From Burkholderia sp. L27(2015) (GTDB lineage Bacteria; Pseudomonadota; Gammaproteobacteria; Burkholderiales; Burkholderiaceae), in NCBI RefSeq assembly GCF_009765705.1, contig NZ_LMUX01000008.1, forward strand, positions 222,256 through 255,991: a DNA stretch of 33,736 bases, in the 5' to 3' direction. Below, piece after piece: positions 7,682 through 17,044 of this stretch (position 1 is its first letter; each line of letters starts with the position of its first letter). The position numbers and the translations under genes are program-made. The notes beneath the pieces are model-generated. The model worked only from the letters and a program-made list of their open reading frames with translations, was not told where the DNA came from and made no database searches.

Positions 7682-8033
7682 GACGACCTCTCGATTATTT
7701 AGAGTGGCGCACTCCGTTTGACCGAAGCTTTGCCGATGAAGTCATGGTAATTCACAACACCCGCCAGACATAGGTGTTAACCCGCATTAAACTCTTTTTG
7801 AAAACGCAATAATCAAAATTTGCAAGCAGACGGTGTTATCCATCGAACCCGGAATTGAAAAGGGCAGCGAGTCTCTTTTTAGAGTTGGTCGCCGCCCTAT
7901 TCGTCATTCCGCTTGTTGGTGCGCGTGCTAGTGCACTTGTCACGCATTTGCCGTTCACACAGCAATTACGTCTAACAGGCCGCTGATTATTGCGGCCGGC
8001 TTATTGCACCCGCTTATTTCCCTGCCATTTGCT
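7682..8033. other. Intergenic region with two stem-loops
   Basis: Holds the DUF4148 promoter region (A/T-rich near 7790-7820) and two hairpins on the 3' side of the DUF3761 gene. The first, 7978-7997, is a 6-bp GGCCGC/GCGGCC stem. The second, 7861-7898, is an interrupted stem AGGGCAGCGA/TCGCCGCCCT with an inner CTCT/AGAG; on the minus strand it is followed by TTTTC. Either could terminate the DUF3761 transcript. I see no gene here. Confidence 0.45.
7861..7898 (-). terminator. Candidate terminator for DUF3761 gene
   Basis: Interrupted 9-bp outer stem with one mismatch and an inner 4-bp stem. On the minus strand the hairpin ends CCCTTTTC. It lies ~135 bp past the gene's stop, so assignment to that gene is tentative. 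Confidence 0.4.
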
Positions 8034-8471
8034 TTATTGGCAAGCTTTGCCGTGATCGGCTCTAAACCCTTTGTTCTTGGCGTCGGCTTCGGACATATAT
8101 GAGCCGCTTTTGGTCTTGCCGTAATACGGATCCGACGGGCAGTGATAAACCTTGGTCTTGGTGTTGACCCATACCTTGCCCGGGCCGCCACCGGCAGCAG
8201 GTTGGCTCATCCCGCCGGCCGCAACCGCTGGAGCCGCGCCGCCAGCAGCCGGAGCCTGGACCGCACTCGCGCCCGCGGCTTTCTTGTTGACGCCGCCGTG
8301 TCCTTTGCACGCGCCCTTGAGGGTTGTACCTGAAAACGGCGTTCCGTCTTTACAAACGGCGGTCACAGAAGGCGCAGCCGCGGCAGGGGCCGCCGGCGCT
8401 GCAGTTTGCGCAAATGCAGAGGAAGTTACCAAAGCAGCGCCGATTGCGAACATCAGGAACGAGTTTTTCAT
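8034..8471 (-). CDS. DUF3761-like exported protein
   Basis: A 145-residue exported protein of unknown function. MKNSFLMFAIGAALVTSSAFAQ is a clear signal peptide. After an Ala/Pro linker comes AVCKDGTPFSGTTLKGACKGHGGV, the DUF3761-like Cys-containing motif. A second low-complexity Ala/Gly/Pro linker follows, then PGKVWVNTKTKVYHCPSDPYYGKTKSGSYMSEADAKNKGF, a motif frequent at the C-terminus of small Burkholderia exported proteins. Four cysteines could form two disulphides. ATG 8471 has GAGGT 7 nt upstream and begins the signal peptide exactly; the frame is open to 8528, but that extension would bury the signal. Confidence 0.75.
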   Translation of the reverse strand: MKNSFLMFAIGAALVTSSAFAQTAAPAAPAAAAPSVTAVCKDGTPFSGTTLKGACKGHGGVNKKAAGASAVQAPAAGGAAPAVAAGGMSQPAAGGGPGKVWVNTKTKVYHCPSDPYYGKTKSGSYMSEADAKNKGFRADHGKACQ

Positions 8472-8676
8472 GGCAGACCTCGATAGAGACACGAAATTAC
8501 GTGCATTTGTCTTTAACGCTTCCCCCACCCAAATGGATGACGAGAAATCGACATAGTTAGCACATCTGCAGATAGGCTAACCGCCGTTACCTAGCGTTTA
8601 CCCGTGACAATTTGATTCGCGACATAGCGGTTGCATGAGTCCCACGAAGCCCCGTGCAACCCTACAGCCCCACCCG

Positions 8677-10251
8677 CTACCGCAAAACGGCCCGCTTTTC
8701 AGACTGCCCGTGTTTTTCATCCGCCAGCTTGAACACCGCAACGGCATCGCGCAACGCCACAGCCTGATCCTCCAACGACTGCGCGGCAGCGGTCGCTTCT
8801 TCCACCAGCGCCGCATTTTGCTGCGTGACCTCATCCATCTGTGTCACCGCCTTGGCAACTTGATCGATACCCGCGCTCTGCTCCACCGACGCCGCCGAGA
8901 TTTCCTCCATGATGTCGGTGACCCGTTTCACCGAGCTCAGGATCTCCGCCATCGTGTCGCCGGCCTGCCCGACCAGCGCGGAACCGGTATTGACGCGTGT
9001 GACGGATTGCTCGATCAGCTCCTTGATTTCTTTGGCGGCGCTCGATGAACGTTGCGCGAGGCTGCGAACCTCGCTCGCCACGACCGCGAAGCCACGCCCG
9101 GTTTCGCCCGCGCGCGCCGCTTCCACGGCGGCATTGAGAGCAAGAATATTGGTCTGGAAGGCGATCCCTTCGATGATGCTGATAATGTCGCCTATCCGGC
9201 CTGCGCTTTCGTTGATCTGCCCCATCGTCGTGATGACATCCTTGACGACCGCGCTGCCCTTGTCGGCAGTGGCCGACGCGGTAGCCGACAAACTCGTGGC
9301 CTGACGCGCGTTGTCGGCATTCTGCCTGACGGTGCTGGTCAATTCTTCCATGCTCGCCGCCGTTTCTTCGAGCGATGCCGCTTGTTCCTCGGTGCGAGCC
9401 GAAAGATCGACGTTGCCGCTTGCCACCTGACGGGTAGCCGTCGCAATCGCCTCGCTGCCTGCTCGCACCGTGCGCACGGTCTTGATCAAGCCTTTCTGCA
9501 TTCTCGCCACGCCGTGCAGAAGTTGCCCCATCTCATCGCGCGAAGTCACCTCGATGGCATGGGTCAAGTCGCCCGCGGCAATACGGTCGAAGTGCTCGAG
9601 TGCAGCGCTCAGCGGTCGACCGATGGCGCGGCGCAAACTGTACCAACTGTAGGCCGCGATCGCCAACCCCAGGCAGATGGATACCCACGTCACGATTCGA
9701 AACAACTGGAACGTATGCTCCTGCGCGTCGTAGTCAGCCTTGGCCGCGGAAAATTGAAAGCGCTTGAGCGCCTCGCTGCTATTGGAAAAGGTCGCATAAA
9801 TATCGTTGTTCACTAGCGCCGCACGCATGATCTCTTTGGGGTCCCCGGAGAGGACGGCTTTGGCGAACACATCCAGCGCTTGATCCATGGCAGCGCGATC
9901 TTTCGCAACAACCTGCGCCAGGCGGTCCTCTTCGGCGCCTCGCGCAAGCGCCATGTATTTGTCCCATTGCTGATGCGACTGGCCGGCAAAGCCTTTCGAT
10001 TTTTCGATAATCCCGGCGATCCCGGGCGCGGTCGGGTCGAGAGCGGCTCGCATCAGCGCTGCTCGTTGGCGTGCCAGTATGATTTCGGCATTGCCGATGT
10101 AAGTCGCGCTGGGCAGCTTGTTGCTGTAGGTGTCGCGGTTGGCGTCGTTACTGTCGCTCATCCCCGTTAGCCCGAGTACACCGATAAGCAAAAGCAGCGA
10201 AGCGAGTACCGCCATGGTGACGGCGACACGCATCTTGATCGAGACAGCCAT
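8677..10251 (-). CDS. Methyl-accepting chemotaxis protein (Tar-type)
   Basis: A 524-residue chemoreceptor that senses a ligand in the periplasm and controls CheA through CheW. Order: cytoplasmic start, TM1 (about 8-28), a four-helix-bundle periplasmic domain with [23 protein letters not shown]2 (about 190-212), HAMP ([19 protein letters not shown]), adaptation region, and the signalling hairpin with [25 protein letters not shown] and [16 protein letters not shown]. There is no CheR/CheB tether at the C-terminus (ends KRAVLR). ATG 10251 has AGGAGA 6 nt upstream; the frame is open to 10455, but that part looks non-coding. A weak sigma-28-like site (TAACCGAT, 12 bp, GTCGATAG; 10434-10461, minus strand) may drive it. 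No chemotaxis genes flank it. Confidence 0.93.
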   Translation of the reverse strand: MAVSIKMRVAVTMAVLASLLLLIGVLGLTGMSDSNDANRDTYSNKLPSATYIGNAEIILARQRAALMRAALDPTAPGIAGIIEKSKGFAGQSHQQWDKYMALARGAEEDRLAQVVAKDRAAMDQALDVFAKAVLSGDPKEIMRAALVNNDIYATFSNSSEALKRFQFSAAKADYDAQEHTFQLFRIVTWVSICLGLAIAAYSWYSLRRAIGRPLSAALEHFDRIAAGDLTHAIEVTSRDEMGQLLHGVARMQKGLIKTVRTVRAGSEAIATATRQVASGNVDLSARTEEQAASLEETAASMEELTSTVRQNADNARQATSLSATASATADKGSAVVKDVITTMGQINESAGRIGDIISIIEGIAFQTNILALNAAVEAARAGETGRGFAVVASEVRSLAQRSSSAAKEIKELIEQSVTRVNTGSALVGQAGDTMAEILSSVKRVTDIMEEISAASVEQSAGIDQVAKAVTQMDEVTQQNAALVEEATAAAQSLEDQAVALRDAVAVFKLADEKHGQSEKRAVLR

Positions 10252-10579
10252 TTGTTCTCCTGGAATCCACTGTATGGATCGATAGTTTTTATGTTGTGGC
10301 TCGCTCTGCGTTACGGCGTAATTCCTTGAAACTTTAACGAGCGACACTTCGAGCGACACTTCACGGCAGCACCTTACTACAGCAATCGTCGCTGGGGACG
10401 CCAGTCGCTTTATAGAACTACTCTGCATTACCCCTATCGACAACGATCGCGCCATCGGTTAACAATGTACCCGCTTTAATCAAGCCTGCCGCTTTGTGCT
10501 TCTATAGCGTGGCCGCACGGCGCAATTCCATTCAATCCCCTGATTTTTACAAGTCTTTCAAAAAAATAAGAGGCGTTAT
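10252..10579. other. Divergent intergenic region, MCP / MFS transporter
   Basis: Contains an exact 12-bp tandem duplication CGAGCGACACTT (10338-10361) and the weak sigma-28-like site at 10434-10461. Upstream of the MFS gene I see no clear sigma-70 promoter; its ribosome site AGAGG lies about 8 nt before ATG 10580. Confidence 0.45.
10338..10361. repeat. Exact 12-bp direct repeat x2 upstream of MCP gene
   Basis: CGAGCGACACTT occurs twice in immediate tandem, about 90-110 bp before the MCP start codon. It could be a regulator site or a recent slippage duplication. Confidence 0.6.
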
Positions 10580-11977
10580 ATGTCTACTCAGAAATCGGCG
10601 GAGATCGCGGCGCGACTAGATCGATTACCGCCATCTCGCACCATCTGGAAGATGGTGATTCTGATCTCGCTGGGCGGTGTGTTCGAGTTTTACGATCTGT
10701 TCTTTACCGGCTATATCGCGCCGGGCATGGTGAAGTCGGGGCTGTTCACGCCCGAGTCCTTGGGTTTCTTTGCGTCGCTGCAGACGCTGGCGGTAGCCGG
10801 GGTGGGGACATTCGTGTTCGCGACCTTCGCGGGTCTGTGGGTGGGCACGCTGATATTCGGTTCTGTCGCCGACAAGTTTGGCCGACGTTTCATCTTCACG
10901 TGGTCGCTGATCTGGTACATGGTGTGCAGCGCAATCATGGCATTCCAGACCTCGGGGGCTGCGCTCGACATCTGGCGTTTCATTTCGGGCATCGGTATCG
11001 GCATCGAACTGGTGACGATCGATACCTACATCTCCGAGCTGATTCCGAGCGGTGAGCGCGGTCGCGCCTACGCGGTCAACCAGTTCATCACTTTTTCAGT
11101 GGTTCCTATCATTGCGTTCCTCGCGTTCATCCTCGAGGGCACGCACCCGCTGGGGCTGGAATACTGGCGCGTGGTGGTGCTGATCGGCTCGGTCGGGGCA
11201 ATCGCCGTGTGGTTCGTGCGTCGGAAGATTCCGGAAAGTCCACGCTGGCTCGCCCGCCACGGCCGACTCGAGGAAGCCGAAGCCATCGTTGCGGAAATCG
11301 AGCGCAAGGTTCAGGCGGAAACGGGTGTGGCGTTGCCGGTGCCGCAACAAGTGCAAGCCGAAAAAGAAGGACGCGGCTCGCTGCGGGAAATTTTCGGACC
11401 GCTGTATCTGCGCCGCACCATCAGCTTGTCGATTTTCAACATGGCGCAGGTGATCGGCTTCTACGGCTTTGCCGCCTGGGTGCCCACGCTGTTGATCCAT
11501 CGCGGCATCCACGTCACGGCGAGCCTGCAGTACGCGTTCATCATCGCCATTGCGAATCCGTTCGGGCCTCTGCTGGGTACATGGTTTGCGGACAAGCTGG
11601 AACGCAAGACACAGGTGGTGGGCGGTCTGGTGACGATGGGCGTGGTGATCGCGCTCTTCTCGCAAGCGTCCGAGCCGTGGATCTTGATCGTGCTCGGTGT
11701 GTTGTTCACGCTGTCGGCTAACATCATGTCGTACGCGTATCACAGCTATCAGGCCGAGGTGTATCCGACGCGCGTGCGTGCACGAGCGATTGGTTTCGTG
11801 TATTCCTGGAGCCGCATCGCTGCCGCCTTTGCCGGGTTGGCGATCGGCGTCCTGCTTCACAACTATGGTGTGCCTGGCGTCGCGGCCTTTATCGGCGTGT
11901 CGATGGTAGTCGGGATCTGCATGATTCTGCTCGGACCGTCCACCAAGGGCCTTACGCTGGAAAAAATCAGCCACTAA
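10580..11977 (+). CDS. MFS transporter, metabolite:H+ symporter type
   Basis: A 465-residue 12-helix major facilitator. The first helix carries GGVFEFYDLFFTGYIAPG, typical of sugar-porter/aromatic-acid:H+ symporter relatives. The loop 2-3 signature GSVADKFGRRFIFTW is intact, and the central loop has RRKIPESPRWLARHG, the PESPRWL motif of the sugar-porter branch. An organic acid or similar nutrient is the likely substrate; import is more likely than drug export. ATG 10580 has AGAGG upstream. It is transcribed alone, divergently from the MCP gene, with a structured repeat region after its stop. Confidence 0.88.
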   Translation: MSTQKSAEIAARLDRLPPSRTIWKMVILISLGGVFEFYDLFFTGYIAPGMVKSGLFTPESLGFFASLQTLAVAGVGTFVFATFAGLWVGTLIFGSVADKFGRRFIFTWSLIWYMVCSAIMAFQTSGAALDIWRFISGIGIGIELVTIDTYISELIPSGERGRAYAVNQFITFSVVPIIAFLAFILEGTHPLGLEYWRVVVLIGSVGAIAVWFVRRKIPESPRWLARHGRLEEAEAIVAEIERKVQAETGVALPVPQQVQAEKEGRGSLREIFGPLYLRRTISLSIFNMAQVIGFYGFAAWVPTLLIHRGIHVTASLQYAFIIAIANPFGPLLGTWFADKLERKTQVVGGLVTMGVVIALFSQASEPWILIVLGVLFTLSANIMSYAYHSYQAEVYPTRVRARAIGFVYSWSRIAAAFAGLAIGVLLHNYGVPGVAAFIGVSMVVGICMILLGPSTKGLTLEKISH

Positions 11978-11986
11978 GCATCGGCC

Positions 11987-12120
11987 ACCGGGAGCGTGCG
12001 CGCTTCCGGTGTTACGGTGAAATGTGCTGCTGAGAGTGATCGCTCTCCCGGTAAAAAATACCGCTGGGAGCGTCCACGCTCTCATGTGAAAAATACCGAT
12101 CGACCCTCCGTTCGGTTGAT
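11987..12120. repeat. Cluster of five adjacent hairpins with degenerate direct repeats
   Basis: Five consecutive inverted repeats follow the MFS stop: 11987-12010 (ACCGGGAGCG/CGCTTCCGGT), 12032-12047 (GAGAG/CTCTC), 12049-12063 (CGGTA/TACCG, A5 loop), 12066-12083 (GGGAGCG/CGCTCTC) and 12099-12120 (ATCGACC/GGTTGAT, with a G-T pair). AAAAATACCG is repeated exactly at 12054-12063 and 12089-12098, and GGGAGCGT at 11990 and 12066. The first hairpin may serve as the MFS terminator although no T-run follows. No gene is visible from 11978 to 12363. Confidence 0.55.
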
Positions 12121-12363
12121 TCCGCCGCCGCAGTGGCGATGAATCGGCTGTATCGTTTTACCCCTCCTCCCCCGTACTTAAAGCCCTTTGGTGCATTGCG
12201 CACCTTGCTTCGACACGTTCGGATCGCACGGCGAGCGCCTGCGGGAACGGTATTTGCTGTCCCCATAATTCGGGGTAAGCAATTTTTTCCTATCTGCCGC
12301 CGCCCTGGCGGCCTTCGCCGTCGGCAAGTACTGCCGAGGTGAGCCATTACCGAAGGAGCTACT

Positions 12364-12708
12364 GTGAAAATAGTGAAAATTTTACCGATCGCAGCCGTCC
12401 CGCTGATTTTCGCCGCTTGCGCGTCCCAGCCACCCGTCAACATCACTCCAGTCGGACAAAGTGCTCGAGCACCGACCGACGTAGCGATGTGCATCGCCAA
12501 GACCTGGGCGGACAAATCCCAGCAGCCTGTCACGTCACAAACGGTTATTGCCGGCAACGTAGCGATGGATGTGCTGTTGCCGGGTCAAGCGCCAGGTGGC
12601 TCGGCCGCCATGGTGCGACCCGCGCAAACCGGAACCGGTTCGTGGGTGGGCTATCGCTCAGTGGGATCGACGATGCCGCCACCGGCTGATATCAGTACGT
12701 GTTTGTGA
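12364..12708 (+). CDS. Small lipoprotein, unknown function
   Basis: A 114-residue protein with a lipoprotein signal peptide: MKIVKILPIAAVPLIFAACASQ, lipobox FAAC, so Cys20 should be lipidated. The mature part has AMCIAKTWADKSQQPVTSQ and ends in STCL; two further cysteines may pair. It has no recognisable enzymatic domain. The start is GTG 12364 with an excellent AGGAG six bases upstream. It is a stand-alone gene with a strong terminator ~50 bp past the stop. A 17-bp degenerate repeat begins at the stop codon (12704). Confidence 0.8.
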   Translation: MKIVKILPIAAVPLIFAACASQPPVNITPVGQSARAPTDVAMCIAKTWADKSQQPVTSQTVIAGNVAMDVLLPGQAPGGSAAMVRPAQTGTGSWVGYRSVGSTMPPPADISTCL

Positions 12709-12754
12709 TCAGCATTTGCGTGTGATCAGCTTTTAACTGTGATCGATGCGCCTA
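12704..12754 (+). repeat. 17-bp degenerate tandem repeat x3 overlapping the lipoprotein stop
   Basis: Units start at 12704, 12721 and 12738. The first two share TGTGATCAGC, the third TGTGATC. Each carries a TGA; because 17 is not a multiple of 3, the TGAs fall in all three frames. The first is the real stop. Confidence 0.7.
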
Positions 12755-12758
12755 TGAC

Positions 12759-12792
12759 ATCGGGCGCCAGTTTTAGCTGGCGCCCGATTTTT
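12759..12792 (+). terminator. Strong intrinsic terminator of the lipoprotein gene
   Basis: A perfect 12-bp stem, ATCGGGCGCCAG (12759-12770) with CTGGCGCCCGAT (12777-12788), 6-nt loop TTTTAG, followed by a run of five Ts (12788-12792). Confidence 0.92.
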
Positions 12793-12849
12793 CGCGTCAT
12801 GGGGTCACGGCGGCAGCGGCAGTCACAGCAGTCGCGGCGGTCGCGCCGA

Positions 12850-15054
12850 TCAGGAAAGCTCGTCGATCACCGCGCCCAGCAGCGTCACGCACTCAATCGC
12901 ATCGCGCTCGACTGCCGAATATTCACCCTTGGGCAACGGGGGTAGTCGGCTTGCCAACGCTCGTCCAGCGACTTGCCCCGATTTCGGTCCATTGGGTTTC
13001 AGCTCATGGGACTTCAGCGCATGGGACCTCAATTCACCCAGCAACACATCATGTCCCGCCTCCAGCCACTGCACCACCTCGCGCGTGGCGGCACTCGCTT
13101 GCCCGCTCATCCAGGCGCGCGTGGAAATCCCCGCCAACCGGCGCAGTAACGCCAAAGCCGTGGGCGCCAACTGATAGGTCGAGCTGCGTTGCAGGCTTTC
13201 CAATTGCGCGCGTTGCAACGACTCTTCGGCGTTATTGCTGGCCAGGCCCGCTTCGCGGCGCAAATTTTCCAGCACCGGAACATCGCTGACGCGCGCAGGC
13301 GCTTCAAGACAACTCAATGCATTGGCCAAGTAGCGCAGATTGGCCGCCACCGCATCGGAGAACCGATCGATGAATTTGACCGGCTCGCGGCTCGGCCATA
13401 ACAGGAAGGTCGCGGCGAGCGCAAGCGCACAGCCCAGCACATTGTCTTCGACGCGCGCCAACGCAAAGCTCAAATCGCCGCTGCCGGGTCTTGTAAAATC
13501 GGCCACCAGCACGAATGTCGGCGTAAGAAACATAACGAACAAGCTATAACTGACCGAGCGAAACGCCATCGTAGCGGCCACCAGCGGGAACACCAGCAGT
13601 GCCATCGCCAGCGGCGCATGCACCAGCGAGGCGATCAGCGCGGCAATCAACCCACCCACAAGGCTGCCCGCTGCGCGTTCAAGGCCACGCGACCAGGAGG
13701 TTGCAACCGATGGTTGCAGAATCAGCAGTATGGCCATCGTGGCCCAATAGCCGACCGGTAGGTGCAGCGCGTGCACGAGCACATAGCCCAGCATCGTCGT
13801 CACACCGCAACGTGCCGCATGACGCAAACCAATCGAGCGCCATGTCAGGTTCTGACGCAACGTCGCCCAGCCGCGTTGCAGCACACTGTCGCCCGAAATC
13901 GCGGATGTCGTTTTTTGCGCCCGGGCTGCCCGAGCTGTCCGGGCTTTCAGTTCGGGCGCATCGAGCGCCATGTGCAGCGACTCCCCCAGCGCGCGGTCGA
14001 GTTTGTCAGCGAGGGACAGGAAATGAGGCTGTACCTCGGCCTGACCCTCCTGAGACGAATTCGCCAGCATGCGGCCATGGCGGCGCAGCACTTCGGCGAG
14101 CGCGTTGAGTGCGCGCACTGCGCGCAGCGGTTCGGGGACCTGCGAGCGGCGACGCTCGCAGGCATCGCTCACGGCAATCAGATAACCGAAAATGCGCTCG
14201 GCCTCGGACAAGGCGATCAGCATGCTGTCGTACAGTTCGCGCCGCGCCGCGTGGGCGCGTGGCAGTTTGGCCAAGCACGTGCGCGCGCTCTCGAGCGCCA
14301 CCCTCACCTGGCTGCGTGAAGCCAGCGCATGCTGCGACCACTCGGCGCGGCTAAAACGCGGTTGCGCCAGTAGACGCGCGGTGTCGCGGCATGTCTGAGC
14401 GAGACTGGCGTAACTGCGCTCGAGCGCGGTACGGCTGGGCGCGAACGGGTGGATGCGCCACAAGGCCAGGCTCAACACGGTCGCCCATAGGCAGCCGAAC
14501 AGATAGACCGCCAACAGCACGAGCGCCGCGCCGGGCCGCTGCAACGGCTGATCGACCATCACCACGCAAGCCGTTGCCGATAAAATGGCCACTTGCGCGA
14601 CCGCCGCGCCCCAGATCCGGCCGAACGCACCCAGCGTCGCGAACACCAGCACCGCGGCGGCCGCCACCCAGGCGCCATGCGCGGCCGCATAAATGGCGGC
14701 GGCGCCCCAAAGCGTCGACAACAGCGCGAAACCACCCATGGACGCAAGCCGCATCCGGTTCGAACCTGCTGCATCGGCCAGACACGTCCAGAACGCGCCG
14801 ATCGCCGCCCAAGCGAACTCCGGCCGATGCAGCAGATGCGCAATCATCAGCATCGCGGTCGCGGCCCAGGCCGCGCGCAGTCCTTCCGAGAGGCTGGTAT
14901 TGGCGATCGAAAACGAAGTCATCCACGCCGGCCGTTTGCGCATGGCCGTGTCGACGACATGCCCGAAAGTTTCGAGCCAGCGCTCGGAGGAACGCGGTAA
15001 AAGGCTTCTGGCGGCGTGCATAAGGGTCAGAACCAGTCTCACTAGGAAGCGCAT
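12850..15054 (-). CDS. FUSC-family inner-membrane exporter (YccS/AaeB-like)
   Basis: A ~734-residue membrane protein of the fusaric-acid-resistance family, whose members export aromatic acids and related compounds. It has the two-fold FUSC layout: an N-terminal membrane block (TSLSEGLRAAWAATAMLMIAHLL, FAWAAIGAFWTCLAD, and following helices), a ~200-residue soluble helical region, then a second block (GVTTMLGYVLVHALHLPVGYWATMAILLILQPSVATSWSRGLERAAGSLVGGLIAALIAS, the best-conserved FUSC segment) and a cytoplasmic tail. No periplasmic adaptor or outer-membrane factor gene is adjacent. The start is uncertain: ATG 15054 lacks a ribosome site, and the frame is open to a TTG at 15114. It is divergent from the cupin gene. 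Confidence 0.85.
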   Translation of the reverse strand: MRFLVRLVLTLMHAARSLLPRSSERWLETFGHVVDTAMRKRPAWMTSFSIANTSLSEGLRAAWAATAMLMIAHLLHRPEFAWAAIGAFWTCLADAAGSNRMRLASMGGFALLSTLWGAAAIYAAAHGAWVAAAAVLVFATLGAFGRIWGAAVAQVAILSATACVVMVDQPLQRPGAALVLLAVYLFGCLWATVLSLALWRIHPFAPSRTALERSYASLAQTCRDTARLLAQPRFSRAEWSQHALASRSQVRVALESARTCLAKLPRAHAARRELYDSMLIALSEAERIFGYLIAVSDACERRRSQVPEPLRAVRALNALAEVLRRHGRMLANSSQEGQAEVQPHFLSLADKLDRALGESLHMALDAPELKARTARAARAQKTTSAISGDSVLQRGWATLRQNLTWRSIGLRHAARCGVTTMLGYVLVHALHLPVGYWATMAILLILQPSVATSWSRGLERAAGSLVGGLIAALIASLVHAPLAMALLVFPLVAATMAFRSVSYSLFVMFLTPTFVLVADFTRPGSGDLSFALARVEDNVLGCALALAATFLLWPSREPVKFIDRFSDAVAANLRYLANALSCLEAPARVSDVPVLENLRREAGLASNNAEESLQRAQLESLQRSSTYQLAPTALALLRRLAGISTRAWMSGQASAATREVVQWLEAGHDVLLGELRSHALKSHELKPNGPKSGQVAGRALASRLPPLPKGEYSAVERDAIECVTLLGAVIDELS

Positions 15055-15249
15055 CTTGAGGCGCAAATAAACATGCGGATGAAGAGGATTATAAGGGAAA
15101 ACCCTAATCTCCAATATTGCACCGCATCAAAACAACGATTTTTTCTGAGCGGGACTCAGGTTGGGCCCGAATCGGACGGCTTCGCCCGCTTTTCGGTTGG
15201 AATAATTAATGCTTAAGGTTTAGGCGTTCAACCGACCAGGAGTTCTGCC
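15055..15249. promoter_or_regulatory. Divergent FUSC / cupin control region
   Basis: Contains a 7-bp inverted repeat TCGGTTG (15193-15199) / CAACCGA (15229-15235) flanking an A/T-rich segment with TTAA-TGC-TTAA, just before the cupin ribosome site AGGAG. This could be an operator for the cupin gene. No clear -35/-10 pair was found. Confidence 0.35.
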
Positions 15250-15705
15250 ATGACTGCGACCGTCGACACTGCGCTCACTGCGCCCACTGCTTTTTCTCAC
15301 GTGCGCCCCGGCGATACTGCGTTTGAAGAGAATGGCCTGCGGGATTTCTTCCTCTACCGCGACCTCGGCATCGCCGCAGCCACGGGCGGAAAGGTCGTTG
15401 CGCAACTCGTCAAGGCGAACATTGCACCAGAGCAAGGCACCGGATGGCACCGCCATGAGGCGGATTTTCACATTGTCATCATGCTCAAGGGATGGGCGCG
15501 TTTCATGTATGAGGACAAGGAAACCCTGGTTTCAGCAGGTGATTGTGTGCATCAGCGGCCCGGTATCGTGCATTACCTCTTCGATTACTCGCCTGATATG
15601 GAGTACTTGGAGATTGTTTCGCCCGCCGATTTCACCTCGATCGAGGAGCCGGGCCCTTGCGCAATTCCGGCTCCTACGCCATGGTCGAGCAAGACGTTGG
15701 CGTGA
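15250..15705 (+). CDS. Single-domain cupin protein
   Basis: A 151-residue cytoplasmic cupin-2 protein. The first cupin motif is GTGWHRHEADFHIVIMLKG, giving likely metal ligands His67 and His69, with His74 about where the usual Glu sits. The second motif, AGDCVHQRPGIVHYLFDYSPDMEYLEI, supplies His108. Such proteins bind a divalent metal and may be small dioxygenases, isomerases or ligand sensors; the activity here is unknown. ATG 15250 has AGGAG 8 nt upstream. It is divergent from the FUSC exporter and converges with phaZ. Confidence 0.82.
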   Translation: MTATVDTALTAPTAFSHVRPGDTAFEENGLRDFFLYRDLGIAAATGGKVVAQLVKANIAPEQGTGWHRHEADFHIVIMLKGWARFMYEDKETLVSAGDCVHQRPGIVHYLFDYSPDMEYLEIVSPADFTSIEEPGPCAIPAPTPWSSKTLA

Positions 15706-15742
15706 AGCCGCAGGTTTAAAGCCGCGGCCCTCCCCGCGACAT

Positions 15743-17044
15743 TCAACGCGTCGTCGCCAGCATGTATTCGTGCAAGCCCGACGCCGGACGTGCACGTACC
15801 TGCGCCGGCACCGCACTGGCGTCGTACTCGTGGATCACCGCCCGCACTCGCGGATAGATCTGGTTCTCCCAGCGCCGCCCGTTGAACACGCCGTAGTGGC
15901 CCACGCCCGTCTGCACATGATGGCTTTTCATATAAGGGCGCAGACGGCTGCACATGTCTTGCGCTGCGAGTGTCTGACCCACCGCGCAGATATCGTCCTT
16001 TTCGCCCTCGACCGTCAACAGCGCGGTACGGCGAATCAGTGAGGGATCGACCTTCCGCCCGAACACCGTGAGTTCACCCAGCGGCAGCGCATGTTTCTGG
16101 AAAATCGTCTCAACCGTTTCCAGATAGAACTCCGCGCACAGATCCATCGTGGCGAAGTATTCCTCGTAAAACACGCGCACCGCTTTGGCCTTTTCAGGAT
16201 CGCCTTTGATGCGCTCGCGATACATATCGCCCAGCGAATCGCGGTGGCGCTGCAGGTTCATCGCCATGAACGCGCTGAGTTGAACAAAGCCCGGATACAC
16301 GCGCCGGTGCGCACCGGCGAAGCCGGCCGGCACCACGCTGATCAATTTTTCCTCGAACCATTCGATCGGCTTGCTTTTCGCCAGATGATTCACGCTGGTC
16401 GGGTTCACTCGCGTATCGAGCGGGCCCGCCATCAGCGTCATGCTGGCCGGCTGGGCCGGATGATCATCCGCGGCCATCAGCGACACCGCGGCCAACGCCG
16501 CCACGGTCGGCTGGCAGATTGCCATCACGTGTGCGCCCGGCCCAATGGCTTCGAGGCATGCGATGACATGCGCCACATATTCATCGAAGCCGAAGCGCCC
16601 ATGCGAAAGTGAAATATTGCGCGGATTGTGCCAGTCGGTGATGTAGACATCGTGGTCGGCCAGCATGGTGCGTACCGTGCCGCGCAGCAGCGTCGCGAAG
16701 TGGCCCGACATCGGCGCGATCATCAGCACCCTCGGTTGCTCGATGGGCACGTCTTTCTTGAAGTGAAGCAGCGAGCAGAACGGCGTTTGATAAGCGATCT
16801 CTTCGGTTACCGCAACCGGGCCGTAGGTCGTGTCGGTGGACATATCGATACCGAATTCCGGCCGATGATGCGTAAGGCCCGACAGCGCAATCAGTTCGCA
16901 CAGCGCCTGCGTGTTGCGCCCAAACGGGCTATCGGCCAGCTCCGGCCACGTATTCAACGAAAGACGCGAGAGATCGGCCAGCGAACGCAACGGCCGCATC
17001 ATGTCGGCCACTGCCTGGTAAGACGGATAAGCGAGGAGGTTCAT
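15743..17044 (-). CDS. phaZ: Intracellular poly(3-hydroxybutyrate) depolymerase PhaZ
   Basis: A 433-residue protein of the intracellular PHB depolymerase family (Ralstonia eutropha PhaZa1 type), which breaks down native PHB granules. There is no signal peptide. The nucleophile is a cysteine in AICQPTV (Cys177), as in that family. The rest of the triad is probably Asp350 (TVEGEKDDI) and His383 (VGHYGVFNG). Other family landmarks are VLMIAPMSGHFATLLRGTVRTML and DVYITDWHNPRNI near residues 106-144. The length is close to the family's usual ~420. It stands alone, upstream and divergent from the glutathione transferase gene, and converges with the cupin gene 37 bp away. No phaC, phaP or phaR is nearby. 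Confidence 0.95.
   Translation of the reverse strand: MNLLAYPSYQAVADMMRPLRSLADLSRLSLNTWPELADSPFGRNTQALCELIALSGLTHHRPEFGIDMSTDTTYGPVAVTEEIAYQTPFCSLLHFKKDVPIEQPRVLMIAPMSGHFATLLRGTVRTMLADHDVYITDWHNPRNISLSHGRFGFDEYVAHVIACLEAIGPGAHVMAICQPTVAALAAVSLMAADDHPAQPASMTLMAGPLDTRVNPTSVNHLAKSKPIEWFEEKLISVVPAGFAGAHRRVYPGFVQLSAFMAMNLQRHRDSLGDMYRERIKGDPEKAKAVRVFYEEYFATMDLCAEFYLETVETIFQKHALPLGELTVFGRKVDPSLIRRTALLTVEGEKDDICAVGQTLAAQDMCSRLRPYMKSHHVQTGVGHYGVFNGRRWENQIYPRVRAVIHEYDASAVPAQVRARPASGLHEYMLATTR

Noticed and set aside
11096-12085. Minus-strand open frame of 329 codons across the MFS gene
   Set aside because: Antisense to a clear 12-helix transporter and without protein-like features.
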